Below are positions 49,900 to 59,299 of a stretch of 64,000 nt of DNA, in pieces; position 1 is the first letter of the stretch, and each line of letters begins with the position of its first letter. The stretch lies in contig JADLDO010000043.1 in assembly GCA_020846635.1 (NCBI GenBank), forward strand, positions 1-64,000, given 5' to 3'. A program made the position numbers and the translations under genes. The stretch is from Caldilineaceae bacterium (GTDB taxonomy: Bacteria > Chloroflexota > Anaerolineae > Caldilineales > Caldilineaceae). Under the pieces are notes generated by a model that was not told the DNA's origin, did not search any database, and saw only the letters and a program-made list of their open reading frames with translations.

Positions 49900-52584
49900 A
49901 TGACTCACCCGTTTCAGTGGCAGCTCTACATTGGCCCCGCGTGGCACCCTTCAAGCAGCCCCTATCACACCAGTTGGTCGTTTCTGAGCGCGGGCGGGGT
50001 GACGAACCTGGACTATTCCACCACGCTCGCCAGCACCCTGAGCAGCGGCGCGACCAGTGCGCTCCTGGTCAATGCAGCCTCGTTTCCGTCGCAGGGGGGC
50101 GCGTGGGTGGGGCCGAACGGCTCCGGGCAAGCGTGGGAGTATGTCGAATATAGCGGCAAGGCGACCAATACCCTGACCGGGCTGGCGCGCGAATCAACCA
50201 CCGACCGCGAGCATAACGGCGCGCACAATGCCGGGGCCATCATTCGACCCTGGTGGAAGGTGACAAGCGATGACGGCAGGATGCGCTATGAGGAAGCGCT
50301 GGATCAACTCTTTATTGCCAATGAATGGCAGTTTCAGGTGAGCGGGGTGGCTGCACCCCAGGCGGCCTTGCGTCCCTTCCATTTGGCCGTTGTGCAATCT
50401 CGCTCTGCCGTGACCGGAAGCCTCTCGACGCTCTGTGTCGGCTTTCTGGACGCTTCGACCATTCGCGATGACAGCACGCGGGTACGGAGTTGGTCGGCGC
50501 GCATTGTTAGCCTTGCAGGGCTGCTCAAGCGGCTGCGAGCGGAAGGGGTGCGCGTGGGTGACTTTGACGCGGTGGTGCATGGGACGGCGCAATCGTCCAC
50601 CCCACTGGCTGCAGCGCACAAGGAGCGTTGGAGCGGCGACTTTGTGGCCGCGTCTCCGGGCTTCGAGGCCGATGGCGTGTTGGAAGAGGATGGGGACGCC
50701 ATTTGGATTGGCGACCGTATGATTGGCACGACCGAGACGGTGGATACGCTCTATGACGGTTTTACGCAGGTCTACATCAATCCCCCGGCCAGCGTCAACA
50801 GTGGCACGCGCTGGATCGAGTTTGCCAACCGCAGCACCGCCTCGATTGTGCTGGTTGCCTGGAATCGGGACACAGGCACAGAGGTCGCGCTCAACATTCC
50901 AAGCGAGGATTTGGGCGACGGGGAGCGCATGATCATCGCCGAGAACGAGGCGCGCTTTGTTGCGGAGAATCCGAGCCAGCAGGCAGCGCGCATCTTCGAC
51001 GTGAGCGGCAGCAGTGGCGCGGGCTGGTTCAACCAACTCAAGGTGCAGGGTGGGGCGATTGCCTTCAAGTTCATGGGCAATTATCTCTACGCGCTCTATT
51101 GGGGCGATGTGACCCAGGCCACGACGGGATGGGCCCCCGACGGTTTCACCGGCGCGTCGCTGGCGGCTCCCGGCCCCGGCGAGACGCTGCGCTTCAAAAT
51201 GCTGGATCATGGGCATCCCAACACCAAAGACAATTGGGAGGTCGGGCGCAACCAGAGTCCGGGTTACATGATCCGCAATAATGCCGAAGACGCCTGGATC
51301 GCCATCGAACTGCCGGGCATGGGCCTGGTACTGCGCGACGACATTACCAATGTTGCCCCTGGCGCGGGCAGCACGCTCTACATTGACGGTCAAAACGGGC
51401 CATCGACAGACGGTTTGCCCAGCAGCGGCACGCTGGTCATAGGCGACGAGCGTATCAGCTACAGCGCGAAAGTGGCGGGTGGAGTGACGGTGAGCGCGCG
51501 TGGGGTGGGCGGCACAACGGCCGCCAGTCACAAGGGGGGAGATGCCATTTTCCTGGTCTTTAGCCAGGGGGGGCGCACGATGATCACAGACGGCTTGCCT
51601 CTGGGTGCGCTGATCTGGGAGCGGTCGGGCGGCACGATTTACCCGCGTGACTTTATCTGGCGCTACTCCGCGTTGCCCGCGCGCTTACCCTCCGATGAGC
51701 AGCATGAGGATGATTACGAAATCTATAACACCAACCTGGGCCATGCCAGCAGCAGCCACACGCAGGGGCTATCGAACAACCGGGCGCGCACGATCCTGCT
51801 CGAATTCCAGAAGATGACCGTTGACCCGGCACGCCCGCGTGTCAACCGCATCAAGGCCATTGTCGATCCCGCCTTCTATGACAGCAGCAAGTGGCTGTCG
51901 AGTGGGCAGAGCATCGAGACGGTGATGCAGAAGGTCGCCACCAATGCCGGGATTCCGGCGGCGGTCATCTTCGCCACGGATGGGGCAGCGCCGGAAGGCT
52001 TTACCACGGCGATTGACAGCGCGTGGGCGGTGATGACCAGTGCAGCCGAATTGGGAGGCAGCGCCATACGCGTGGCGCGGGATAGCAAGCTGCTGATTGC
52101 CCCTGACACATTCTGGACGGCGGGCATTGGCAGCTATACCCCTGTCAAGACCTGGACACGCAGCAATGCCGCCAACGTCGAGTTGATCCGCAACGGCGGC
52201 GGTGCGGTGTCGCAGGTCAAGCTCACCTGGAAAACACCGGACGGCAGTGGTGGCGGCGTGGCGGTGTGGCCTGCCACCGCGGGCGAGTTGGGCGAGGTGC
52301 AGGAGATCGGGCCGCTCTATTTTGCCACTGAAGCGGGGGCGACACTGGCCGCGCGCAAACGTTACTACCTGACGCGCTACCCGCATGAGCTGGCGGTGAC
52401 ACTGGCCGCGGGGGATCTGACCGTGGCGGCTCGCCAGGTGCATTTGGTGCAGTGGCAGCTTGCCGACGATATGCAGGTCATTGACCGGCTGATGCTGGTG
52501 ACGCAGGTGCAGCACTACGTGGAGAAACAGACGCTGGGCACGACACTCTATGGGGTCATCATCGATAGGGAATCCGATGGCTAA
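49900..52584 (+). CDS. Baseplate/tail-tip protein
   Basis: This 894-residue protein has an opening repeat-like pattern (TTLASTLSSGATSALLVNAASFPSQGGAWVGPNGSGQAWEYVEYSGK...LTGLAR) that recurs near residue 490 (NVAPGAGSTLYIDGQNGPSTDGLPSSGTLVIGDERISYSAK...VSARGVGGTTAASHKGGDAI). This indicates a duplicated beta domain. The later part (about 610-890) is larger and may be the hub (IETVMQKVATNAGIPAAVIF, VSQVKLTWKTPDG). It overlaps the fiber gene by 8 bases, and its start follows the spaced motif at 49882. Confidence 0.72.
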   Translation: MTHPFQWQLYIGPAWHPSSSPYHTSWSFLSAGGVTNLDYSTTLASTLSSGATSALLVNAASFPSQGGAWVGPNGSGQAWEYVEYSGKATNTLTGLARESTTDREHNGAHNAGAIIRPWWKVTSDDGRMRYEEALDQLFIANEWQFQVSGVAAPQAALRPFHLAVVQSRSAVTGSLSTLCVGFLDASTIRDDSTRVRSWSARIVSLAGLLKRLRAEGVRVGDFDAVVHGTAQSSTPLAAAHKERWSGDFVAASPGFEADGVLEEDGDAIWIGDRMIGTTETVDTLYDGFTQVYINPPASVNSGTRWIEFANRSTASIVLVAWNRDTGTEVALNIPSEDLGDGERMIIAENEARFVAENPSQQAARIFDVSGSSGAGWFNQLKVQGGAIAFKFMGNYLYALYWGDVTQATTGWAPDGFTGASLAAPGPGETLRFKMLDHGHPNTKDNWEVGRNQSPGYMIRNNAEDAWIAIELPGMGLVLRDDITNVAPGAGSTLYIDGQNGPSTDGLPSSGTLVIGDERISYSAKVAGGVTVSARGVGGTTAASHKGGDAIFLVFSQGGRTMITDGLPLGALIWERSGGTIYPRDFIWRYSALPARLPSDEQHEDDYEIYNTNLGHASSSHTQGLSNNRARTILLEFQKMTVDPARPRVNRIKAIVDPAFYDSSKWLSSGQSIETVMQKVATNAGIPAAVIFATDGAAPEGFTTAIDSAWAVMTSAAELGGSAIRVARDSKLLIAPDTFWTAGIGSYTPVKTWTRSNAANVELIRNGGGAVSQVKLTWKTPDGSGGGVAVWPATAGELGEVQEIGPLYFATEAGATLAARKRYYLTRYPHELAVTLAAGDLTVAARQVHLVQWQLADDMQVIDRLMLVTQVQHYVEKQTLGTTLYGVIIDRESDG

Positions 52585-55500
52585 CGAGACGACACAGGAA
52601 AAGGTGCGGCGCAACGTCCGCAGCGCGGCGCGTGAGGCGCGTGAGGCCAAGCGGCTCGCCAAAAATCTGGACGGTCGTTACGAGAAAAGCCCGGAGGTGC
52701 AGAGCGCGGTCACGATGGGCCGCAACCAGGTTGCCATTGGCGGCAGCCTCTACCCGGCGGAGGGGGTAGAGGGCCAGGGCGGGGCCGTCGCCGTGGTTAA
52801 CGTGGGCACGCCCGCGGTCGCCCGCTATGCGCCTGCCAACCGGCGCAGTGTGGTTGGGGTGGCAGGCTCCGGTAGAGGGGGCGGCGGGGACGGAGGTGGG
52901 GGAGGCACTGTCTACGTTGCCGGAGAAGCCATCTCGATTGACGGCTCTAATGCCATCAGCGTGCGGCGCAACGCCAGCGGGGCGATTGGCGTCGTCGGCG
53001 GTGGTCTGACGGTGAATGTGGGCGATGGGATGCAGATTGTCGCCAATGCTTTAATGCCTAAACTGCACGCTACGCAGTCCGGGTTGCAGGTGGACGCCAG
53101 CGGTCTCGCTATCTCGCTCGATACCGATCCAGGGTTGGAGGTTGTTGGCGGCAAACTGCGCGCCAAAGTAGGCAATGGCATCGCCCGCGACACGACGGGC
53201 CTCATCCTCGACCTGGCTCCCGATCCTGCTATCGAGTTTAGCAGTGGCAAGGCGCGAGTCAAGGTCTATCACGGCATCGCGCGCGACGGAAACGGGGTCG
53301 GGGTGAAGCGCAAGGCCACTAGCGGCCTTGATCTGGACGCAGACGGCTTGGCTGTCAAGCTCAAGGCGATCAGCGGCTTGGAGATGGACGCCACTGGGGT
53401 CGCCCTCGCTGACAGTGTAGCCGGGGACGGGTTGGACATTGCCGACAAGGTTCTGTCGGTCAAGCATGACCCAAGCCTGTTGATCCTGCTCGATACGTTG
53501 GGTGTCAACAAGGCGCACGCCTTCACCTGGACAGGCAACCATATCTGGGATGCCGGAGCCAGGTTCAACACCGATCCACAAGTGTACGCCAACCTCGATT
53601 TTGTGGGGCCAGCCCCGCGCGAGATTACCTCGACGGTGCATCTATCCATCAAGCCAACGGGCGACCTGACCCTTGATCCAACTGGGGCTATCCTGCTGCC
53701 CGACGCCCAGGAGATGCGTACCAGCACAGTTAGCGACCTGGTCACAGGCATCCAGGGGATGCGTCTCTGGAGCCGGGGCGGCACGCTGCGCCAGTTGACC
53801 ATCGGGGCGATTAAGGCCGACGAGCTGATCGTGCGCGCCTTCACCGCCGACGAGACGCGCATCACGCGCGGGGAGCAATACTGGTCGCGCTCGTTTGGCG
53901 TTGTGCAGGAAGATTTTGTCATTCCGGCCATCGGGGCCACGGTCGATGTTTGGCTGGAGGAATCGCCCGCGCTGGCATCGGCTAAATTGTTCCTCAAAGA
54001 CAACTGGATCATGCTGCGTTCGATAGAGCGTAGTACAGGCCTCACCGTCCAGCTTGGCTGGTTCCAGGTGGTTGACGCCGATGGGACCGGAAGCAACGAC
54101 TATATCCAGCGCCAGGCTGCCGACGTGATTCCTGGTAACCCCCCGCGCCAGCAATGGCGGCTGATTCACAGGGCGCTTGGTATTCCTGGGACAACCATCA
54201 AAACGGGCAATGTCCTGCTGGACGCCGGGCGACCCCAGGTGAGCGTACCGGGTCAGCCTGACTATGTGCCGGGGCAGGGCTGGATACATCTCAGCGCGCT
54301 TGCCAGCGGGGGCGGGCCGTTTATCCAGATCGGGGACTTTACCTCGGTGCTGGACAACGTGCCGCAGTTCACCAACCGCGTGCGCATGGGCAACCTCAAC
54401 GGTACAGTCGATTACACGACCGACACCTGGGGGCAAGTCGGCGGGAACAACATCGGCCTTACGCCGAGTGCCGGCTACAGTGGCTATACGGTTGATGCCA
54501 CCCAGGGATTGCGCCTCTTTAATACACAGCACAAGCTCTATACAAGTGGCATCCTCGTCAGCGAATACAGCAATTCGGGCTTGCGCTTCCTCACCGACAG
54601 CAGCCCGGACGGTTTTGGCACGCGCTGGGTACAGTGGCAGACCGACCTGGGGAGTGCCGGCAGCGTATCCGGCGTTGCCAATATCGGCGTCTACAACCAG
54701 TTCTCAGCCACCCGCTTCCGCTTCCTCAATGTCAGGACGGCCAGCAACAGCGCCTTGCAACCGGTCATCGAAATGCAGGCGGTTGACTTCGTGGATGGCC
54801 TGGGCATGTTCGGCGAACTTCGGCGGGACATGCTGAAGTATTCGACCAGTAGCACGAACACCCTCCTGATGCTCACCAACTTGGGTAAGTTTGGCGTCTC
54901 GTCGCCTTCCTCCAGCACATTCATCCCGGCATCGGTTGGGCACTTCAGCGAGAGCAGCGCCGCCACAGACGCAACCGCAGGCGTTACCATCGAGCAGGGC
55001 GGCACAGGTGACGCTGTGCTGCAATTCCTGATTACAGGGGTGCGACGTTGGGTGGCGGGCATCGACAACAGCGATGGGGACAAATTCAAGCTCGGTCATG
55101 GGGCCGATCTGGCTCTTAACGCAATGCTGACCCTGGACTGGTCTACGGGCTACTCTGGGTTCGGCACGACCAGCCCTGCGGCGACCCTGGATGTAAATGG
55201 CTCGATTATTGGCCGATCTTCCCTTACCGTAATCAGTGCATCGGCGGGTGGCAACCCGACCTTTGTCTCAACGAATGATCTGGGCATTTCCTCTCTGTTT
55301 TACACAGGGCGCAGCGGCAACGCAGCCGTATCGGGCGAGACGGTCATTGAAAACTCGGCAGCTAACCCGATCCTGCTCAACCCTAGTGGCGGTATCGTAG
55401 GCATTGGCACTCTTGCCCCTACGCACCAAGCCCATATCAAAAGTGCCTCTGGCGTATACCAGGTCAAGCTACAAGCCAACAGCGTTGCGACCAGCGCCTG

Positions 55501-56968
55501 GGGCGGCATCGGTTTTGGCGTCAGCACAGATGATGCCGGGGCTGTCACGACGGCGATTCGCGCCATTCGCAGGAGTGGCGCGACAGACATTGACCTTGAG
55601 TTTCGGACGGGGTCCGACGACTTTGTATCCTTGTTTTTGGACGCGTCCTCCGGCAATGCCGCGATTGCCACCAACGCGATCCCTTCCAACTTCAGATTTA
55701 CGGTGGCTGGCCCCGGTGTCACGCCTGAGCCAAGTGCAGTGCTGACGACGCAAACCGCTGTGGTCAGCGTGCAGGGCGACGGTCACGCCTATTTCATGGC
55801 GAGAGATGTGACCAACAACATCGAGGGCCTACTCGGAACATCCACAGTCGGCGTCGTGTTCCTCGGGGCGATGACCGCACACGACCTGGAGCTTCGCACA
55901 GGGAACACGACGCGCGTCACCCTACGCAACGCCAACGGCAGTATGGGGGTGGGTACGGGAACACCGGGAGAGAGCATCACCGGCACGTACAGCTATTCTA
56001 CCACCGCCAGAGTGATCCAGGTGGAAGGGCAATATGGTCGCCTCATCGCCCGTGGCTCAACCGACGCTGCCCTCGACCTGATCGACAGCGGCACTTCGGT
56101 CAACCTGAAATGGTTCCAGGCCATTACCGGGGACGGATTCACCTACCTGCGCGCCATGAAAGACGATTCCGCTACGCGTCGCGATCTGATGACCTTTAAC
56201 CACAGTAGCGGGGCCGTGGGCATGGATGAGACAAATCCCACGGCGGCCCTTGATGTAGGGGTATCAGGCATGGTTGGTATTCGGGCGAAGGTCTATGGGG
56301 GCGGCCAATACAATTTCGTTGGGGGACGGGCAGACGGGACAAGGGCGGCTCCCGTTCGCGTTCCGACAGGGTCGATCATCCTGGGGATTGGCGCGTTGGG
56401 CTATACCAGCGGAGGCTGGGCCAACAACACCAGTGCAGATATATATGTCCGATCCACTGAGAATTTCGATACAGGCGTAGCAGGCAAGGGCGGCGCAAGT
56501 ATGATGTTCTGGACACGACAGAATGGCACAGCGGCTCCGGTTGAGCGCGTCAGGATCGACCATGACGGCCAGATCTATTTCTATAATTCGTATAACTCCA
56601 ACGTAGGTGCCACTTATCGAAGCCTTTATATCTCGAATGGCGGTCTTATTGGCGGGGTGACGAGCAGTTTGCGCTATAAGACAGCCATCCGGCCGTTGAA
56701 CGACACCTATGACGATACTTTCATGTTGAACTTGCGCCCTATCCTCTACAAGCAGAAGGGAGATAGCAGCGACCAGCTTGGCTTTATTGCCGAAGAGGTC
56801 GATGCGTTGGGGGCCAGCGAACTTGTGGTTCGCGGAAAAGAAGGGGAGGTTGAGTCGCTTCACTACGAGCGGTTCATCGTGCCGACCATCGGCGCAGTCC
56901 AAAGATTGATCAGCCGCACGCGTGCGCTCGAAGCGCGGGTGGCACAACTCGAAGGGAGACTGAACTAA
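52577..56968 (+). CDS. Tail fiber/spike with C-terminal S74 self-cleaving chaperone
   Basis: This 1463-residue protein has a short helical N-terminus, a Gly-rich hinge (VAGSGRGGGGDGGGGG at about 96-115) and a shaft of repeated segments (ATQSGLQVDASGLAISL, DTTGLILDLAPDPAIEFSSGKARVKV, KATSGLDLDADGLAVKL, KAISGLEMDATGVAL). Receptor-binding and beta-structured parts follow, then a C-terminal S74 domain with the Ser-Lys pair S1363/K1368 in SSLRYK, five residues apart as in the family. The end (RTRALEARVAQLEGRLN) is a coiled coil. The chaperone trimerises the fiber and then cuts itself off. The fiber probably determines host range. Confidence 0.9.
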   Translation: MANETTQEKVRRNVRSAAREAREAKRLAKNLDGRYEKSPEVQSAVTMGRNQVAIGGSLYPAEGVEGQGGAVAVVNVGTPAVARYAPANRRSVVGVAGSGRGGGGDGGGGGTVYVAGEAISIDGSNAISVRRNASGAIGVVGGGLTVNVGDGMQIVANALMPKLHATQSGLQVDASGLAISLDTDPGLEVVGGKLRAKVGNGIARDTTGLILDLAPDPAIEFSSGKARVKVYHGIARDGNGVGVKRKATSGLDLDADGLAVKLKAISGLEMDATGVALADSVAGDGLDIADKVLSVKHDPSLLILLDTLGVNKAHAFTWTGNHIWDAGARFNTDPQVYANLDFVGPAPREITSTVHLSIKPTGDLTLDPTGAILLPDAQEMRTSTVSDLVTGIQGMRLWSRGGTLRQLTIGAIKADELIVRAFTADETRITRGEQYWSRSFGVVQEDFVIPAIGATVDVWLEESPALASAKLFLKDNWIMLRSIERSTGLTVQLGWFQVVDADGTGSNDYIQRQAADVIPGNPPRQQWRLIHRALGIPGTTIKTGNVLLDAGRPQVSVPGQPDYVPGQGWIHLSALASGGGPFIQIGDFTSVLDNVPQFTNRVRMGNLNGTVDYTTDTWGQVGGNNIGLTPSAGYSGYTVDATQGLRLFNTQHKLYTSGILVSEYSNSGLRFLTDSSPDGFGTRWVQWQTDLGSAGSVSGVANIGVYNQFSATRFRFLNVRTASNSALQPVIEMQAVDFVDGLGMFGELRRDMLKYSTSSTNTLLMLTNLGKFGVSSPSSSTFIPASVGHFSESSAATDATAGVTIEQGGTGDAVLQFLITGVRRWVAGIDNSDGDKFKLGHGADLALNAMLTLDWSTGYSGFGTTSPAATLDVNGSIIGRSSLTVISASAGGNPTFVSTNDLGISSLFYTGRSGNAAVSGETVIENSAANPILLNPSGGIVGIGTLAPTHQAHIKSASGVYQVKLQANSVATSAWGGIGFGVSTDDAGAVTTAIRAIRRSGATDIDLEFRTGSDDFVSLFLDASSGNAAIATNAIPSNFRFTVAGPGVTPEPSAVLTTQTAVVSVQGDGHAYFMARDVTNNIEGLLGTSTVGVVFLGAMTAHDLELRTGNTTRVTLRNANGSMGVGTGTPGESITGTYSYSTTARVIQVEGQYGRLIARGSTDAALDLIDSGTSVNLKWFQAITGDGFTYLRAMKDDSATRRDLMTFNHSSGAVGMDETNPTAALDVGVSGMVGIRAKVYGGGQYNFVGGRADGTRAAPVRVPTGSIILGIGALGYTSGGWANNTSADIYVRSTENFDTGVAGKGGASMMFWTRQNGTAAPVERVRIDHDGQIYFYNSYNSNVGATYRSLYISNGGLIGGVTSSLRYKTAIRPLNDTYDDTFMLNLRPILYKQKGDSSDQLGFIAEEVDALGASELVVRGKEGEVESLHYERFIVPTIGAVQRLISRTRALEARVAQLEGRLN

Positions 56969-57303
56969 TGAGCGGAATACCGAGTGGGGAAGTGACGCAG
57001 ACCGCCAACTCGCCACAAGACATTAAGTTGAAAACCGCGGCAGCGATTGTTCGCACCGTACAGGAGATGTCGCCCGTTCTCGACAAGGCGCGACTGATGG
57101 CCCAGGAGCTAACCGACGTGGTGACGGTGTATGGTGGTGTGACGGACGAAGAATTGGCAGCGTTGGGCGTGGACACCGCCACCATTACCTCCCTGGCCTC
57201 TTTTTTGACTAGCCTGGTGGCCTTTATGGATGCAGACGCGGCCAACCGCGAAAACTACCGGACGATTATCAACTCGATCAAGCGCATCAGCGCGCGGTTA
57301 TGA
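56968..57303 (+). CDS. Small phage protein after the fiber
   Basis: This 111-residue protein (IKLKTAAAIVRTVQEMSPVLDKARLMAQELTDVVTVYGGVTDEELAALGVDTATITSLASFLTSL) is helical and starts in an overlap with the fiber stop. Genes at this place are often fiber chaperones. There is no family hit that I recognise. Confidence 0.6.
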   Translation: MSGIPSGEVTQTANSPQDIKLKTAAAIVRTVQEMSPVLDKARLMAQELTDVVTVYGGVTDEELAALGVDTATITSLASFLTSLVAFMDADAANRENYRTIINSIKRISARL

Positions 57304-57374
57304 GCATGGAGCGGGCGGCACGTCGCCGCTACCAACGCAAACACCAATCTACACAAACAAAGGGAAGTAGATCG

Positions 57375-57668
57375 ATGACCACCAAGACAGAAGAGACAAA
57401 AGTCGAAGCTAAAGTAGAAGCCAAGCCGTTCAGCAAGGCTGAGTTGGCCCACATCAAGGAAAAGGCGATGGCGGCCAACGTAGCGATTCAGGCGCACCGT
57501 GAATTCGTTGAGTTCCTGCGTGAGCAGCACGAAGCGCCGGAGGATGAGGGTTGGATGCTAGGCCCGAAGGGCTTTGAGTTGCGTCCAACGCCACCAGATG
57601 GAGCGCAGGGGGAACAGGATGCTGGCAGCCAGAGCGGAGAGGATGGAAGCCAGGCACAGACGGAGTAG
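57375..57668 (+). CDS. Acidic helical phage protein at the end of the late genes
   Basis: This protein of 97 residues contains TKTEETKVEAKVEAKPFSKAELAHIKEKAMAANVAIQAHREFVEFLREQHEAPEDEGWMLGPKGFEL, then a disordered acidic tail. AGGGA lies before ATG 57375. An upstream ATG at 57300 overlaps the preceding stop and would add 25 basic residues. The terminator 34 bases downstream closes the late transcription unit. Confidence 0.6.
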   Translation: MTTKTEETKVEAKVEAKPFSKAELAHIKEKAMAANVAIQAHREFVEFLREQHEAPEDEGWMLGPKGFELRPTPPDGAQGEQDAGSQSGEDGSQAQTE

Positions 57669-57701
57669 TGCGAGGGAGATAGGCCGAGAATATCCAGTCA
57701 G

Positions 57702-57733
57702 GAGGGCGGGATCACTCGCCCTCTTACTTTTGT
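57702..57733 (+). terminator. Terminator of the late phage genes
   Basis: A 7-bp GC stem (57702-57708 with 57717-57723) with an 8-base loop and a T-rich tail follows the last structural gene. Confidence 0.7.
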
Positions 57734-57736
57734 CGC

Positions 57737-57766
57737 TTGTACTTGGCACGCGATCCGGTCTATACT
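57737..57766 (+). promoter_or_regulatory. Promoter of the exported-protein gene at 57811
   Basis: TTGTAC (57737-57742) and TATACT (57761-57766) are 18 bases apart, immediately after the late-gene terminator. This gives the gene its own expression. Confidence 0.6.
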
Positions 57767-57810
57767 GCCTCTGACTATTCCTTTTACTACTCATCCCTCG
57801 GAGGTGTACG

Positions 57811-58506
57811 GTGCGAATTCTGCGAACGCTGGTGATCGTCCTTGTTGTCATGGCTGGTGTTGCCCTGTGGGCGACTACGGTACACTTGCAGGATGATGGC
57901 CTGCCGATTCAGTCGCTACAAAGCGGCCCTCCTGCCGCGGAGACACCCGCGGCCGAAGCTCCAGACGAAGCCTCGCGTGAGGTCGCCACGCCTGAACCGA
58001 CCGGCGTCGACATCGAGCCTCCACACATCCTCACCTTGAGCATTGCTCCCAAGTCCGTGAATACGACAGCCTCCTCGCAAGTGCTGACGGTCACTGTGCA
58101 GATCACCGACGACCTAAGCGGGCTCGCCCACGCCGTGCTGCGCTTCGTGCCTGCTGCCGGTGGCACGCAGTTTCTGAATTTCATCTTGGACACTGGTTCG
58201 CCTCACAGTGGCGATAAGCGGAATGGGGTCTATGAAGGTGTGGCGACGTTGCCCAAGTACGCGGCGCATGGCCGGTGGCAGCTTGACGCTATCTACGCGG
58301 TAGACCAGGCAGGCAATCGTTGTGGTTCGCCGGATGGTGGCAGAGGTCTGGCGGCACAGCCTGAATGTCCATTGCCAGATGCCTCGCTCTACTTTACCAA
58401 CGGGGAAGATGACGCACCGCCCGCGCCATCGGAGGGTGAGGCCGCGAGGGAAGTTGCTCTCACGCCTGCGCCAAACGCAATCTATCTGCCGGCGCTCAAG
58501 CCGTAG
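57811..58506 (+). CDS. Exported protein, C-terminal YLP motif
   Basis: This 231-residue protein has an N-terminal signal (LRTLVIVLVVMAGVALWA), an Ala/Pro/Glu-rich linker and an Ig-like or cadherin-like domain about 70-180 (LSIAPKSVNTTASSQVLTVTVQITDDLSGLAHAVLRFVPAAGG). The C-terminus NAIYLPALKP carries the short (I/F)x(L/V)P motif shared with two exported proteins downstream. GTG start with GGAGGT upstream. Unknown function. Confidence 0.75.
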   Translation: MRILRTLVIVLVVMAGVALWATTVHLQDDGLPIQSLQSGPPAAETPAAEAPDEASREVATPEPTGVDIEPPHILTLSIAPKSVNTTASSQVLTVTVQITDDLSGLAHAVLRFVPAAGGTQFLNFILDTGSPHSGDKRNGVYEGVATLPKYAAHGRWQLDAIYAVDQAGNRCGSPDGGRGLAAQPECPLPDASLYFTNGEDDAPPAPSEGEAAREVALTPAPNAIYLPALKP

Positions 58507-58629
58507 GCATTGGGGCGAAGTTGATCGTGGTTCGGCCACTTGGGTTATAGTAGCGTATAGAGTGCTACGGCCCATGTCCACTGTTGGGAACATCCACATA
58601 CATTGTACAGCAACGGGAGCCCCCCTATC

Positions 58630-59232
58630 ATGCCCGATGACCTACGGTCCGCCACAGGCGATCACGAAGTGGGCGCACAGCGCCAATTTGTTACCCTCAG
58701 TTGTCCTTCCTGTGGTGGTAAGCTACAAATCACTCAAGACATGGATCGGTTTGCCTGCGGCTACTGCGGCAACGAGCACGTTGTTAAACGTCAAGGCGGC
58801 GTGGTGATGCTTGCGCCGGTCGTGGAGGGGTTGCGCCGTGTGCAGATGGGCACGGACAAGACCGCGGCTGAATTGGCGATTATACGGCTAGAGAAGGAGT
58901 TAGGGCCAGCAGAAGAGACGCTGCGGACATTTCGCTCGCAGAACTCTTATGCCAAGTTGGGGCCGCCCGATAGTTTGATTGCGCTTTTCCTCGTCGGCGC
59001 TGCCACTTTTGCTGCCATGACTCTCTGTGTGGCCGGGGGTGATGCGAACGGCATGGCATTTTTGTGGGGCGCTCTCTGTGTGGGTTGTGTGGTAGAGTGG
59101 GCACGGCGAGACAGCAGGCGTACGGCTGCCGGGAAGAAAATCTACGACGCGCGGCTGGCTGAGTTGCAAGATAAGATAGAGGAGATTAGGCGGGAGTTGG
59201 AGAGGAATCGGCAGTTGGTGAGGGGGCAGTGA
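58630..59232 (+). CDS. Zinc-ribbon membrane protein
   Basis: This 200-residue protein has a zinc ribbon (CPSCGGKLQITQDMDRFACGYCG, four Cys), then a helical stretch, two membrane segments (LIALFLVGAATFAAMTLCVAGG and GMAFLWGALCVGCVVEW), and a C-terminal coiled coil (LAELQDKIEEIRRELERNRQLV). The start at ATG 58630 with GGGAG upstream is preferred over the TTG at 58603. I know of no function for this layout. Confidence 0.7.
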   Translation: MPDDLRSATGDHEVGAQRQFVTLSCPSCGGKLQITQDMDRFACGYCGNEHVVKRQGGVVMLAPVVEGLRRVQMGTDKTAAELAIIRLEKELGPAEETLRTFRSQNSYAKLGPPDSLIALFLVGAATFAAMTLCVAGGDANGMAFLWGALCVGCVVEWARRDSRRTAAGKKIYDARLAELQDKIEEIRRELERNRQLVRGQ

Positions 59233-59249
59233 CTTAGAGCCATGATTAG

Positions 59250-59288
59250 GCCGCCGGGGTGAGTACACCACCCCGGCGGCTTGCTTTT
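59250..59288 (+). terminator. Terminator after the zinc-ribbon membrane gene
   Basis: A perfect 10-bp GC-rich stem (59250-59259 with 59271-59280) and a T-rich tail lie between convergent genes. Confidence 0.85.
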
Positions 59289-59299
59289 GGCAGTCTGTT

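Larger units (their letters stand above)
22203..57733. mobile_element. Siphovirus-type prophage (boundaries approximate)
   Basis: A continuous block of phage modules runs from a cI-like switch through recombination, lysis, packaging, head and tail genes to the terminator at 57733. The late genes read in the + direction with overlapping starts and stops. The head is Mu-like (DUF935-type portal, gpF-type minor head and gpG-type morphogenesis proteins), but packaging uses a terminase, and no Mu transposase is seen. An integrase, excisionase and flanking att repeats were not found. The element could therefore extend to or beyond 64000, and the left edge lies between 22078 and 22203. Confidence 0.85.

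Noticed and set aside
58603..58632. TTG start for the zinc-ribbon membrane protein
   Set aside because: ATG 58630 with GGGAG upstream is better supported.
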